A stretch of DNA of 64,000 nt from Hartmannibacter diazotrophicus (GCF_900231165.1 NZ_LT960614.1:2230550-2294549), one strand, 5' to 3'; counted from the stretch's first letter, positions 24,616 to 33,200 are shown. Translations and numbers: made by a program. Notes: generated from the sequence alone by a model not told the origin.

Positions 24616-25857
24616 ATGAAACACCATACGCTGCCGGTTTCCCCCTCGACGGTTCATTGGGGCTATTTCAGCAAGGCGGTTCAGCCGGCGCTGACGCTGA
24701 AGTCCGGCGACCGGGCGACCATCGAGACGCTGACGCATCACGCCTATGACGACTACGACCGCATGATCGCGGGCGATCCCGGAGCGGAGGCGGTCTTCAA
24801 GTGGACGCGCGAGGAAAAGGGCATCGTCCGCCGTGGCTCGGGGCCGACCACAGGGCCTTTCGAGCGCGGTTCCGGCGAGGGGATCGGCGTCCACATCATG
24901 ACCGGTCCCGTGGCGATCGAGAATGCCGAACCCGGCGATATCCTGGAGGTCCGGGTGCTGGACGTGCGGCCGAGGCCGAGTTGCAGCGCCTGCTATGCCG
25001 GCCGCTGCTTCGGGTCGAATGCCGCCGCCAACTGGGGCTTCCACTATCACGACCTCATCGAGGAGCCGAAGCCGCGTGAGGTGGTGACGATCTTCGAGCT
25101 CGACACCGCCGGCGAGCCCTACGCCAAGGCCGTCTACAACTACGTCTGGGTGCCGCAGACCGATCCGGACGGCATCGTCCATCCGACCATCGACTATCCT
25201 GGCGTGCCGGTCGACCATCGGCTGATCCGCAAGCGCGAGAACATCATGGCCAATGTCCGAGTGCCGGCGCGCCTGCATTTCGGGACCATGGGGCTTGCGC
25301 CTTCGGAAGCCGATTTCGTCAGCTCCATCCCGCCGTCCTATACCGGCGGAAACATCGATGACTGGCGCATCGGCAAGGGCGCGCGGATGTATTATCCGGT
25401 CGCCGTCGACGGGGCCTTTTTCTCCGTCGGCGACCCCCATGCGGCGCAGGGCGACAGCGAACTCGGTGGCACGGCGATCGAGACGTCGCTCACCGGCGAC
25501 TTCGAATTCATCCTGCACAAGAAGAACGACCTCGGCGGCACGCCGCTGGAAGGGCTGACTCATCCCTTGCTGGAAACCGGCGACGTCTGGTCCGTCTATG
25601 GCTTCACCTTCCCGAACTATCTCGCCGAACTTGGCGACAATGCCCAGACCGAGGTGGCCGGCCACGCGAGCCTCGACAAGGCGATGCGCGATGCCTTCCG
25701 CAAGATGCGGCGCTTCCTGATGACGGTGCACAAGCTCAGCGAGGACGAGGCGATCTCGCTGATGTCCGTCGGCGTCGACTTCGGCGTGACGCAGGTGGTG
25801 GACGCCAACTGGGGCGTGCACGGTTCGATCCGCAAGAACGTCTTCCGCTGCGACTAG
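24616..25857 (+). CDS. Acetamidase/formamidase-family enzyme (413 residues)
   Basis: This cytosolic FmdA/AmdA-family protein is of full family length. Conserved stretches are GDPGAEAVFKWT near 55, EPGDILEVRVLDV near 102, SSIPPSYTGGNIDDWRIGKG near 245 and the signature VGDPHAAQGDSELGG near 272. A cysteine-rich patch CSACYAGRC near 125 is absent from the fused paralogue. It should hydrolyse an amide brought in by the transporter encoded before it. It aligns along its whole length with the C-terminal domain of the next gene, implying duplication. Substrate unknown. Confidence 0.87.
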   Translation: MKHHTLPVSPSTVHWGYFSKAVQPALTLKSGDRATIETLTHHAYDDYDRMIAGDPGAEAVFKWTREEKGIVRRGSGPTTGPFERGSGEGIGVHIMTGPVAIENAEPGDILEVRVLDVRPRPSCSACYAGRCFGSNAAANWGFHYHDLIEEPKPREVVTIFELDTAGEPYAKAVYNYVWVPQTDPDGIVHPTIDYPGVPVDHRLIRKRENIMANVRVPARLHFGTMGLAPSEADFVSSIPPSYTGGNIDDWRIGKGARMYYPVAVDGAFFSVGDPHAAQGDSELGGTAIETSLTGDFEFILHKKNDLGGTPLEGLTHPLLETGDVWSVYGFTFPNYLAELGDNAQTEVAGHASLDKAMRDAFRKMRRFLMTVHKLSEDEAISLMSVGVDFGVTQVVDANWGVHGSIRKNVFRCD

Positions 25858-25909
25858 CCCGGAGTGGGTTCAAGCGAAGATATTGCGCCGCCGAACGAAC
25901 GAGGTTGAG

Positions 25910-28363
25910 ATGGCATCCGAATGGGGTAAGGTGGACGGCAAGCCTGCGAAAAATGCCGGAAGTCCCGGCTTTGGCTATGGCTTGCTTCCTCCTGCATTGC
26001 AGCATCCGGATGCCACGATGAATATCCAGCAGTTCATCAGCGAATCCTATCCCGAGGGCGCACGGGAAGAGGCCTGGCGCGATGTGCTGCGGATATTTGC
26101 CCTGCAGTCCGACCTTCCTCCGGACGGCCCGGGCTTTTTTGCGACCGCCATGCTGCGGGGCGCGGCGGATGGGGTCATGGTCGCGCGCTTGACGGCCGGA
26201 CCCCAGAGCCTGTCGCCGATCATCGCCCGCGCCGAACTGCCCCTGATCGTCATTCCGACGGAGGAGGGCGCTCTGTTGCGCCTCGGGGCGAACAGCCAGC
26301 CCGTCGCGCCGACCGAGTTCATGGTTCTGACGCGGGACGAGGATTGGGAAGTGACCTTCGTGCGCGACGTGCGGGTCAACGTCCTGTCGGTCTCGGCCGG
26401 TTTCTTTGGCGGCCGCAAGATCAGGATGACGGATTTCGGCGGGTCGAGGGTCGCCGAATCCCGCGGCCTCGGCGCGGTGCTGCGCCAGATGGCCGAAACC
26501 GCGGCGGACACCATGAAGACGCTGTCCGATGTCGACTGGGCGGCGGTGGACCAGAGCCTTGCCGAACTGCTGCTGACCTATGTGTCTGAGCCGCTGCTTG
26601 TCGGCCAGGAATCGCCGGGCACCGCCACCACGGCGGCGCTCCTGCACCGGATCACGCGGACGATCGAGCGCCGGCTCGATGATCCCGACCTCTCGGCCGC
26701 CAAGGTGTCGAGGCTGGAGGGCATTTCCGAGCGTTACCTGCAGAAGCTTTTCGAGGGCACCGGCGAGAGCTTCGGCCACTATCTGCGCGAGCGGCGTCTG
26801 CAGCGGACACGGATCGAATTGTCCAATCCGCAGGAGGCGCATCTTTCGGTGGCCGAAATCGCCTATCGTTGCGGCTTCACCGATGCCGCCAATTTCAGCC
26901 GGGCCTTTCGGGAACGCTTCGGTCTTTCGCCGCGCGCCTTTCGCCAGAAGCAGGCCGAACAGCTTCTGGAGGCCGCCAAGGTGCGCGACCAGCGCGGCTG
27001 GCCCGGGCAGGCGCTTGCCACCTGGCGCGGTCCTCTGGCGCCGAAAGGCGCGGGTAATGACAGCAGGGGACCGGACAACGATGCTGGCCGTCATCCCGGC
27101 GAAAGTGCCAGCGGGCCGATGCATCACCATCTGTCGGTCGATGCCTCGCGGGTGCACTGGGGCTATTTCAGCCGCTCTCTTAAACCGCTGATCGAGATTG
27201 CCTCGGGCGACACGATCACGGTCGAAACGCTGACGCAGCATGCCTCGGACGATCCGGAACGGATGATCGTCGGCGATCCGGGCGCCGAAAGCGTCTTCCG
27301 CTGGACCCGCGACGGCAAGGGCGTGGAACGGCGCGGCGCCGGTCCCATTGACGCCTCAGTGCTGGGCCGTGGGGCCGGGGAGGGCTTCGGCGTTCACATC
27401 TGCACCGGCCCCATCGCCGTCACCGGAGCCGAACCCGGCGATGTGCTCGAGGTCCGCATCCTTGATGTCGCGCCACGGCCAAGCAGCAACCCGGATTTCG
27501 CCGGCCGGTCCTTCGGCTCCAGCGTCGCCGCCTGGTGGGGCTATCATTATGGCGAACTCCTCGGCGAGCCGCGTCCGCGCGAGGTCGTGACCATCTACGA
27601 GATCGTCAATGACGCCGACGAGCCCCATGCGGTCGCGCTCTACGACTTCCTCTGGGAGCCGCAATCCGATCCCTTCGGCACCGTGCACGCAACCTACGAC
27701 TATCCGGGCGTTCCGGTGGCGCCCGGTAGCGTGACGCGGCGCTACAACGTTCTCGAAGGCGTGCGCATTCCGCTCCGCCCGCATTTCGGCGTCATCGCTG
27801 TCGCGCCGAAAGAGGCCGAACTCGTCGATTCCATTCCGCCGTCCTATTTCGGCGGCAATCTCGACAACTGGCGGCTCGGCAAGGGATCGGCGGTCTATCT
27901 GCCCGTTGCCGTGCCGGGCGCACTTCTCTCCGTTGGCGATTCCCATGCCTCGCAGGGCGACGGGGAACTTGCGGGTACCGCGATCGAATGCTCGATGACG
28001 GGCACTTTCAAAGTCATCCTGCACAAGCGGCAGACGCTCGCCGAGAAGCCCTTTGCCGATCTTTCTTATCCGCTGATCGAGACCGAGACGGAGTGGATCC
28101 TGACCGGCTTCTCGCACCCGAATTATCTTGCCGAATTCGGCACCAAGGCCCAGAGCGAGGTCTACGCCACGTCGTCGCTCGACCTTGCCATGAAGGATGC
28201 CTTCCGCAAGGCGCGCCGCTTCCTAATGAGCGCCCACGGCCTCAACGAGGACGAGGCGATCGCGCTCATTTCGGCTGCGGTGGATTTCGGCGTCACGCAG
28301 GTGGTCGACGGCAACTGGGGCGTCCACGCCATCATCCGCAAGTCGCTTCTTTCCGGCCGCTGA
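25910..28363 (+). CDS. AraC-family regulator fused to an acetamidase/formamidase domain
   Basis: 817 residues. Residues about 37-235 resemble the N-terminal ligand domain of AraC-type regulators. The paired helix-turn-helix AraC domain covers about 243-350, ending in the signature AEIAYRCGFTDAANFSRAFRERFGLSP. A Gly/Asp-rich linker (about 365-403) leads to a full acetamidase domain (404-817) with SIPPSYFGGNLDNWRLGKG and VGDSHASQGDGELAG. The frame is open throughout. ATG 25910 has GAGG five bases upstream. The internal ATG at 27119 lacks a clear ribosome site, so a true fusion is more likely than two proteins. An enzyme-like domain could sense or consume the inducer of its own operon. Confidence 0.88.
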   Translation: MASEWGKVDGKPAKNAGSPGFGYGLLPPALQHPDATMNIQQFISESYPEGAREEAWRDVLRIFALQSDLPPDGPGFFATAMLRGAADGVMVARLTAGPQSLSPIIARAELPLIVIPTEEGALLRLGANSQPVAPTEFMVLTRDEDWEVTFVRDVRVNVLSVSAGFFGGRKIRMTDFGGSRVAESRGLGAVLRQMAETAADTMKTLSDVDWAAVDQSLAELLLTYVSEPLLVGQESPGTATTAALLHRITRTIERRLDDPDLSAAKVSRLEGISERYLQKLFEGTGESFGHYLRERRLQRTRIELSNPQEAHLSVAEIAYRCGFTDAANFSRAFRERFGLSPRAFRQKQAEQLLEAAKVRDQRGWPGQALATWRGPLAPKGAGNDSRGPDNDAGRHPGESASGPMHHHLSVDASRVHWGYFSRSLKPLIEIASGDTITVETLTQHASDDPERMIVGDPGAESVFRWTRDGKGVERRGAGPIDASVLGRGAGEGFGVHICTGPIAVTGAEPGDVLEVRILDVAPRPSSNPDFAGRSFGSSVAAWWGYHYGELLGEPRPREVVTIYEIVNDADEPHAVALYDFLWEPQSDPFGTVHATYDYPGVPVAPGSVTRRYNVLEGVRIPLRPHFGVIAVAPKEAELVDSIPPSYFGGNLDNWRLGKGSAVYLPVAVPGALLSVGDSHASQGDGELAGTAIECSMTGTFKVILHKRQTLAEKPFADLSYPLIETETEWILTGFSHPNYLAEFGTKAQSEVYATSSLDLAMKDAFRKARRFLMSAHGLNEDEAIALISAAVDFGVTQVVDGNWGVHAIIRKSLLSGR

Positions 28364-28393
28364 CGGCCTTCTTCGAAGTCTTCAGGAGACACG

Positions 28394-28786
28394 ATGCAGT
28401 TCCACATGATCGCGGGCGGGCCGACGCCCGTCGCTCCCTTCAGCCATGCGGTGGAGACGGACGGCTTCGTCTTCGTCACCGGCCAGATGCCGGATACGCC
28501 GGCCGCACCGGGCGTGCTGCCGGAGGGGATCGAGGCGCAGACCCGCAATGTGATGGAGAACCTGAAGATCGTCCTTGCCGGTCTGGGGCTCGGGCTTGAG
28601 CACGTCACCATGGCGCGGGTCTACCTGACGCGCTTCAAGGAAGACTACGCGGCGATGAATGCCACCTATCGCAGCTATTTCGCCGAAGGGCGGCTGCCAG
28701 CACGCACCTGCGTTGGCGTCACCGGCCTTGCCTATGACGCGCTGATCGAGATCGATCTGGTGGCCCGCCGTCCCGAGGCACCCTGA
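28394..28786 (+). CDS. RidA family (enamine/imine deaminase) protein
   Basis: 130 residues of the YjgF/YER057c/UK114 fold, normally a trimer. The arginine that binds the substrate carboxylate is kept in LPARTCVGV, and the C-terminal ALIEIDLVA strand is intact. RidA proteins hydrolyse reactive enamine or imine intermediates released in amino-acid and nitrogen-compound breakdown. It is the last gene of the transporter/amidase operon, 30 bases after the fusion gene with an AGGAG site. This suggests that the pathway produces an unstable nitrogen intermediate. Confidence 0.9.
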   Translation: MQFHMIAGGPTPVAPFSHAVETDGFVFVTGQMPDTPAAPGVLPEGIEAQTRNVMENLKIVLAGLGLGLEHVTMARVYLTRFKEDYAAMNATYRSYFAEGRLPARTCVGVTGLAYDALIEIDLVARRPEAP

Positions 28787-28790
28787 TGGA

Positions 28791-28815
28791 CATGCCGGGA
28801 GCGTCTCCCGGCATG
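28791..28815. terminator. Hairpin between convergent genes, likely bidirectional terminator
   Basis: A perfect 11-bp stem CATGCCGGGAG/CTCCCGGCATG with a 3-base loop lies 4 bases after the RidA stop and faces the convergent BMP gene. There is no long T-run on either side. Confidence 0.65.
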
Positions 28816-28848
28816 ATCCGCAGGTCCTTGATGGGTTCGTGAGGCCGA

Positions 28849-29949
28849 TCAGGTGATCGAACCGACCACGCCCTCGATCAGGTAGTCGGTGCCCCAGAGT
28901 GCGCCGTCATAGAGACCGAGTGTCCCTTCGATCACCATGTTGCCCTTGTTGTCCTTGAGCGGCCCGACGAAGATCGGCGCGCCGCCCTTGACCTCCTCGA
29001 TCGCCTTGGTGGCGGCGGTCTTGGCCTCCTCGGTCGCGCCGGCGCCGAAGGCCGTCGACTGGACCATGTCCTTGTCGTAGCCGCCTTCGTTGACGTTCGG
29101 CAGTTTCTCGCCCTTGGCGATCATGCCGGCATAGGCGGTGTAGACGGTGCCCCACTTCAGTTCCGCGCCGGTGATGAAGCCCTTCGGCGCCAGCGTCGAC
29201 TGGTCGGCGTTGTGGCCGCAGGACTTCACGCCGCGCCCTTCGGCCGTCTCGACCACGACCTTCGGGCTATCGACGTGGCAGGCGATGACGTCACAGCCCG
29301 CGTCGATCAGGGCATTCGTCGCCTCCGCCTCGCGCACCGGCAGCGACCACTCGCCGGTGATGATGAGGCGCACTTCGGCCGCCGGGTTGACCTTCTTCAC
29401 GCCGATGGTGAACGCGTTAATGTTGCGCAGAACCAGTGAAATCGGCTTTGCAGCGATGAAGCCGATCTTGTTGGACGTTGTCGAGAGGCCTGCCGCGATG
29501 CCGTTCACATAGTGGCCCTGATCGAGATAGCAGAAGTAGCCGCCGAGGTTCATCGGGTGCTTGTCGGCCGACCAGAGGCCCGTCGGATGGCGGAACTCGA
29601 CGTCCGGATATTTCTTCGCCATCTCGATCATGAAGGGATCGAAATAGCCGAAGGAGGTCGGGAAGAGCAGCGTTGCGCCGTCGATGTTGATCATCGACTC
29701 CATGGTCTGGGTGACCGCGACGGTCTCCGGCACGTTCTCTTCTTCAACGACCGTGACGCCCGGAATGTCCTTCAGCGCCTTGGCCCCGACCGCATGGGCC
29801 TGGTTCCAGCCGAAGTCGTCGCGCGGGCCGACGTAGATCATGCCGATGGTGAGGTTTTCGGCCGCGCGGGCGGAAAAGCCGGCGCCGATGGCAAGGGCCC
29901 CGGCAGTCGATCCGAGGAGGCCGCGGCGTGTCATGCGAATGTCGATCAT
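28849..29949 (-). CDS. BMP-family ABC substrate-binding protein
   Basis: 366 residues. The N-terminus MTRRGLLGSTAGALAIGAG has a twin arginine and ends at SARA, so export through Tat is plausible. The mature part starts LTIGMIYVGPRDDFGWNQAHAVG, typical of the basic membrane protein (BMP/PnrA-like) group that binds nucleosides, purines or other small ligands. No permease or ATPase of the matching type is in the window, so it is an orphan here or works with a distant transporter. ATG 29949 is preferred (GGGGAA upstream) over ATG 29976. Confidence 0.88.
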   Translation of the reverse strand: MIDIRMTRRGLLGSTAGALAIGAGFSARAAENLTIGMIYVGPRDDFGWNQAHAVGAKALKDIPGVTVVEEENVPETVAVTQTMESMINIDGATLLFPTSFGYFDPFMIEMAKKYPDVEFRHPTGLWSADKHPMNLGGYFCYLDQGHYVNGIAAGLSTTSNKIGFIAAKPISLVLRNINAFTIGVKKVNPAAEVRLIITGEWSLPVREAEATNALIDAGCDVIACHVDSPKVVVETAEGRGVKSCGHNADQSTLAPKGFITGAELKWGTVYTAYAGMIAKGEKLPNVNEGGYDKDMVQSTAFGAGATEEAKTAATKAIEEVKGGAPIFVGPLKDNKGNMVIEGTLGLYDGALWGTDYLIEGVVGSIT

Positions 29950-30099
29950 GGACTGTGTTCCCCGAGTTTTGGTCAAAGCGATGCCCGTCGGCGAATGCCC
30001 CGGAGGCAGCCGGTCTCATGCGCCGGAAATCTTCGCGGGCGCCCCTGTTTTCAAAAAGATCAACGCCGCGTTGGCCGCGGACTTTTCATCGTTGCCGGA

Positions 30100-30771
30100 T
30101 CAGCTTCCGGCATCCTCCCGCGCCATCTGCTGGCGCTGGAATTGTTCAAGCGACATGGTCGGCAAATCGAACTGGTCGCGAATGCGCGAATACCCATGTC
30201 CGCCAAGCCGGCCAATCGCATCCATCGCGCGCTGGTCCACATGCTTGCGCTCGGCATTCACCGCATCGGAGCGGATAAAGACGCCCAGCACCTCGCCAAG
30301 GATGATCTCCCGCGAGCGCCCGACCTCCAGCGTCAGGTAACGGCGACATTCGAGCGAAGCCGGAGCCTCCAGAATGCGCGGGCAGCGGACGTGGGTGCCG
30401 GCAATCGGCGTCAGTCCGGCGGCGGCAAGTTCGTCGACATCCGAGGGAAACGGAACCGCGCAGACGTTCATGGCGTCGAGCAGGGCATCGTCGACGATGT
30501 TGACAGTAAATTCCTCTGTCTCGCGCACGTTCTTCGCGGTGTCCTTGAAGGACATGTCGGCATGGTTCTCCACGCCGATGGCAAGGATCGGCGGATCGGC
30601 CGAAAGCGCGTTGAAGAAGCTGTAGGGCGCCGCGTTCGCACGGCCCTGCGTATCCACCGTCGTCACGAAGGCAATCGGACGCGGGATGACGGTGCCGATC
30701 AGCAGCTTGTAGCGATCTCGGGCGGAAAGGCCGGCAAAGTCGAAGTGGGTGTGCAGCCCGTCCTCGCTCAT
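30100..30771 (-). CDS. Flavin reductase-like FMN-binding split-barrel protein
   Basis: 223 residues. The family core LIGTVIPRPIAFVTTVDTQGRANAAPYSFFNALSADPP is present near residues 24-61 (key residues R31 and N46), followed by DMSFKDTAKNVRETEEFTVNIV. These proteins bind FMN and reduce flavin with NAD(P)H or act directly on substrate. The start codon overlaps the stop of the GntR gene by 4 bases, so the regulator and this enzyme are one unit. It may serve the flavin monooxygenases encoded further right, but that is inference. Confidence 0.87.
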   Translation of the reverse strand: MSEDGLHTHFDFAGLSARDRYKLLIGTVIPRPIAFVTTVDTQGRANAAPYSFFNALSADPPILAIGVENHADMSFKDTAKNVRETEEFTVNIVDDALLDAMNVCAVPFPSDVDELAAAGLTPIAGTHVRCPRILEAPASLECRRYLTLEVGRSREIILGEVLGVFIRSDAVNAERKHVDQRAMDAIGRLGGHGYSRIRDQFDLPTMSLEQFQRQQMAREDAGS

Positions 30772-31535
30772 GAGGCCTTGTCCTGCCGCGAGGGCTTGGT
30801 CGCCTTTTCCCTTTTGCCATCGAGGGGCACCGCCGCCTCGCGGGCGGTGATCGCTCTGGCATAGTGGGCAAGCACCGACCCGAGGTCGGCCTTCGGCACG
30901 TCGTCGTCGAAGAGCGCGCGCCGCTCGACCGAGCCGATGTGGTGGTCCATCAGATGGACGGCTCTTGCCGCATCGCCGGCGCGCAGGGCCGAAATGATTT
31001 CCGAATGTTCATTGACCGCGCAGTCGGACGAATGCGGCCGCCCGTAGAGCGCGAGGATGAGCGAGCAGCGCGAGACGACCTCGCCGAGATAGCGCAGCAG
31101 CAGACGGTTGCCGGACATTTCGGCAAGCTTCAGGTGAAATTCGCCGGCGAGCCGGATCGAGACCCGCTCCTCGCCGCGCGCCTTCGCCGCGTCCTCTTCG
31201 CGGACATGGCCCTCAAGCTCGGCACCGAACTGGGGTTTCCAGCGGCGCACCACGAGTTCCACCGCCTCACGCTCGAGGGCGCGGCGCACTTCGAAGATCT
31301 CTCGGGCTTCTTCCAGGCTTGGCTGCGCCACCATTGCGGTGCGCTTCGGCTGCAGGTCAACGAGACCCTCTCCGGCCAGACGCTGTAGCACGGCACGGGC
31401 GAGCGTGCGGCTCATCCCGAAGTGGCCGCCGATCTCGTCCTCCGGGAGCCTCGTTCCCGGCAGCAGGGCCTGCTCGATGATCGCCTGCCGCAAGGCGGTA
31501 TGCGCGATATCCACGCGGGAGGGTGGTTTGGCCAT
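30768..31535 (-). CDS. GntR-family regulator, FadR/FCD subfamily
   Basis: 255 residues. The N-terminal winged helix (about 8-72) contains LPEDEIGGHFGMSRTLARAVLQRLAGEGLV (quoted in part: GMSRTLARAVLQRL). The C-terminal FCD domain has the histidines expected for metal binding in FHLKLAEMSGN and VHLMDHHIGS. Such regulators usually repress a nearby operon until a carboxylate ligand binds. Four GTATRC sites lie in its own upstream region and also precede the divergent RHH/DUF1989 genes, so both directions may be controlled. Confidence 0.9.
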   Translation of the reverse strand: MAKPPSRVDIAHTALRQAIIEQALLPGTRLPEDEIGGHFGMSRTLARAVLQRLAGEGLVDLQPKRTAMVAQPSLEEAREIFEVRRALEREAVELVVRRWKPQFGAELEGHVREEDAAKARGEERVSIRLAGEFHLKLAEMSGNRLLLRYLGEVVSRCSLILALYGRPHSSDCAVNEHSEIISALRAGDAARAVHLMDHHIGSVERRALFDDDVPKADLGSVLAHYARAITAREAAVPLDGKREKATKPSRQDKAS

Positions 31536-31603
31536 GTCCTCGCCTCTTGTCTGCGACCGGGTTCAGCGTCAGGTCCAGCATCAATCTGTAATGCCACCAT
31601 TAT

Positions 31604-31738
31604 GTATACGTGATTCGAAGAAGCAAGTATGCGATATGCGGAAAGAATGAGCGGTATGCGTAATTTTTAAGCTTTCCATATTGAGGAATTCGCGGAATTT
31701 TAGAGTGACATCACGTAATTGAGTCCAATCAGGTATAC
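31604..31738. promoter_or_regulatory. Four GTATRC half-sites, likely GntR operators
   Basis: Cores lie at 31604-31609 (GTATAC), 31627-31632 (GTATGC), 31654-31659 (GTATGC) and 31733-31738 (GTATAC). Three are followed by a shared RTRATT-like tail. The region is AT-rich and separates the divergent GntR and RHH genes. The palindromic GTATAC core is typical of FadR-type GntR operators. Confidence 0.5.
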
Positions 31739-31771
31739 ATGATTGGTGTCATCTGACCTCGGAGAAGAGCC

Positions 31772-31927
31772 ATGCCGGCCAGGACCATCCGGTTGACGCT
31801 GAATGCGCAGCAACTGGAACTGATCGATCGTACCGTCGCCAAGGGCGTTGCCCCGGACCGGACCGCGCTCGTTCGTCTCGCGCTCAAGGAGATGGCCGGG
31901 CGACCGTCACAGGAGGGGCAGTCATGA
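31772..31927 (+). CDS. Small ribbon-helix-helix DNA-binding protein
   Basis: 51 residues. The N-terminal strand TIRLTLN is followed by two helices (QQLELIDRTVAKGV and RTALVRLALKEMA), the pattern of a CopG/Arc-type RHH dimer. The ATG has GGAGAAG about 7 bases upstream. Its stop overlaps the start of the DUF1989 gene by 4 bases, so the two are translated together. Antitoxins have this fold, but the partner does not look like a toxin, so a local repressor is more likely. Short and easily missed by annotation. Confidence 0.7.
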   Translation: MPARTIRLTLNAQQLELIDRTVAKGVAPDRTALVRLALKEMAGRPSQEGQS

Positions 31928-32868
31928 GCGAGCGCAAGGTTCTCTTCGAATGGACGATGCAGCCCGGCACCGGCAAGGCGATCGAATTGCTGGCCGGCCA
32001 GATCCTGCGCATCGAGCAGGTGGATGGCGGCCAATGCGTCGACTTCAACTGCTTCAACCTGCACGACTACAAGGAATTCATGCACTGCGGCCGGACGCGG
32101 ACGGTGCACGGTTTCAATCCGACCAAGGGCACCTTCATGTGGTCGCAGCCGCCGCGCGAGCGGGCGCTCGTCTACATCATGGAGGACACTTACGGCCGCA
32201 ACGATGTGCTTTTCCCTCGTTGCAGCGCCTACCTCTATGAAAGCGCCTACGGCTTCGACGCCCACACCAACTGCAACGACATCCAGGCCGAGGCTCAGCG
32301 CGAATACGGCCTGACGCCGGATGACGTCCACGACAGCTTCAATCTCTTCATGTGCACCGAGGTGACGACGGACGGCCGGGCGACGATCACACGGCAGAGT
32401 TCCAGGGCCGGCGACCATATCGACCTCCTGGCCCTCGTCGACGTGCTGGCGATCCCCAACGTCTGTGGCGCGGATATCATGCGCACCAGCAATTTCGGCC
32501 TGAAGCCGGTCAAGCTCACGGTCTTCGAGGCGACCGACGAGGACATGGCCGCTGTGCCGAAGACGCCGATCCTGAAAAGCCAGCGCACGCCGAAGGACTT
32601 TCGCCAGCCCAACATCAAGGCGACCCGCGAACTGGTGCGCGATCCTGCCTATGTCCCCGCCTTCACCAACGTCCCGTTGGCGACGACGGATCTTGAGATC
32701 GAACTGGACGAGAGCGAGGCCGCCGCCTTCGACGCCCTGCGCCGGGAGGTCTATGGCGACGACGAGGGCGCCGCTCTTCGCGACATTCTCTTTTCCTGGT
32801 GGGAGGAGCGTTTCATGGCCGCGGCCAGCGGCGCTCCGGCCATCGGCGACCTGGAGGCCGGCAGATAG
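31924..32868 (+). CDS. DUF1989 (urea carboxylase-associated) family protein
   Basis: 314 residues of the DUF1989 family, members of which sit beside urea carboxylase or guanidine-degrading genes. Conserved elements are GGQCVDFNCFN near 38, YGRNDVLFPRCSAYLYES near 92, HTNCNDIQAEA near 115 and DSFNLFMCTEV near 137, with Cys and His residues suited to metal binding. No urea carboxylase gene is present here. It follows the RHH gene by overlap and is divergent from the GntR/flavin-reductase pair. Reaction unknown; a role in urea, guanidine or related nitrogen breakdown is inferred. Confidence 0.85.
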   Translation: MSERKVLFEWTMQPGTGKAIELLAGQILRIEQVDGGQCVDFNCFNLHDYKEFMHCGRTRTVHGFNPTKGTFMWSQPPRERALVYIMEDTYGRNDVLFPRCSAYLYESAYGFDAHTNCNDIQAEAQREYGLTPDDVHDSFNLFMCTEVTTDGRATITRQSSRAGDHIDLLALVDVLAIPNVCGADIMRTSNFGLKPVKLTVFEATDEDMAAVPKTPILKSQRTPKDFRQPNIKATRELVRDPAYVPAFTNVPLATTDLEIELDESEAAAFDALRREVYGDDEGAALRDILFSWWEERFMAAASGAPAIGDLEAGR

Positions 32869-33072
32869 GGGGCAGAACCGCTCCGACGACGCGCGCCTGC
32901 CATCTGCCGATTGTTTGGTCAAATTGCCCATCTCTCCGGCGAAAGGTCTGCGGCGCGGGCCGAACGAAGGTTGGTGCCTTGATGATGGTCTGGCGACGAC
33001 CGCACTGGTAACTCAAGGATGCCGACCGGCCGATGGGGTGTCGCACAGGGCGATCCCGCCGACCGGTTCGGA

Positions 33073-33091
33073 TGGCAATGCTTCATTGCCA
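33073..33091. repeat. Hairpin in the 32869-33200 intergenic region
   Basis: Perfect 8-bp arms TGGCAATG and CATTGCCA enclose a CTT loop. It could terminate the DUF1989 transcript or fold in the MATE leader; there is no T-run. I looked for a riboswitch in this gap, in particular a guanidine-type one, and saw none. The remainder of the gap shows no clear signal. Confidence 0.35.
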
Positions 33092-33200
33092 GCACTTTCC
33101 CGTTACTGCATCGACGCCCGAAAGGGGCTGATCGAGACGATGCCGGTCGCAGCCATGCCTGCGGCGCCGGCGTTGCCGTCGTCAGCCGGCATCTCGCCTG

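Noticed and set aside
27119-28363. Stand-alone acetamidase starting at the internal ATG of the AraC fusion
   Set aside because: There is no clear ribosome site before 27119, and the frame is uninterrupted from the AraC domain. It is kept only as an alternative test in the findings.
18720-28363. Mobile-element origin for the multiple acetamidase-like genes
   Set aside because: No transposase, integrase, terminal repeats or tRNA target is visible, and composition matches the neighbours apart from short AT-rich promoters.
31772-32868. Toxin-antitoxin pair (RHH antitoxin plus downstream protein)
   Set aside because: The downstream protein is a 314-residue DUF1989 member with metabolic features, not a known toxin type.
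32869-33200. Possible riboswitch (guanidine type) before the MATE exporter, suggested by the DUF1989 neighbour
   Set aside because: I could not find the conserved guanidine-I elements or any other known riboswitch core; only a simple 8-bp hairpin is present.
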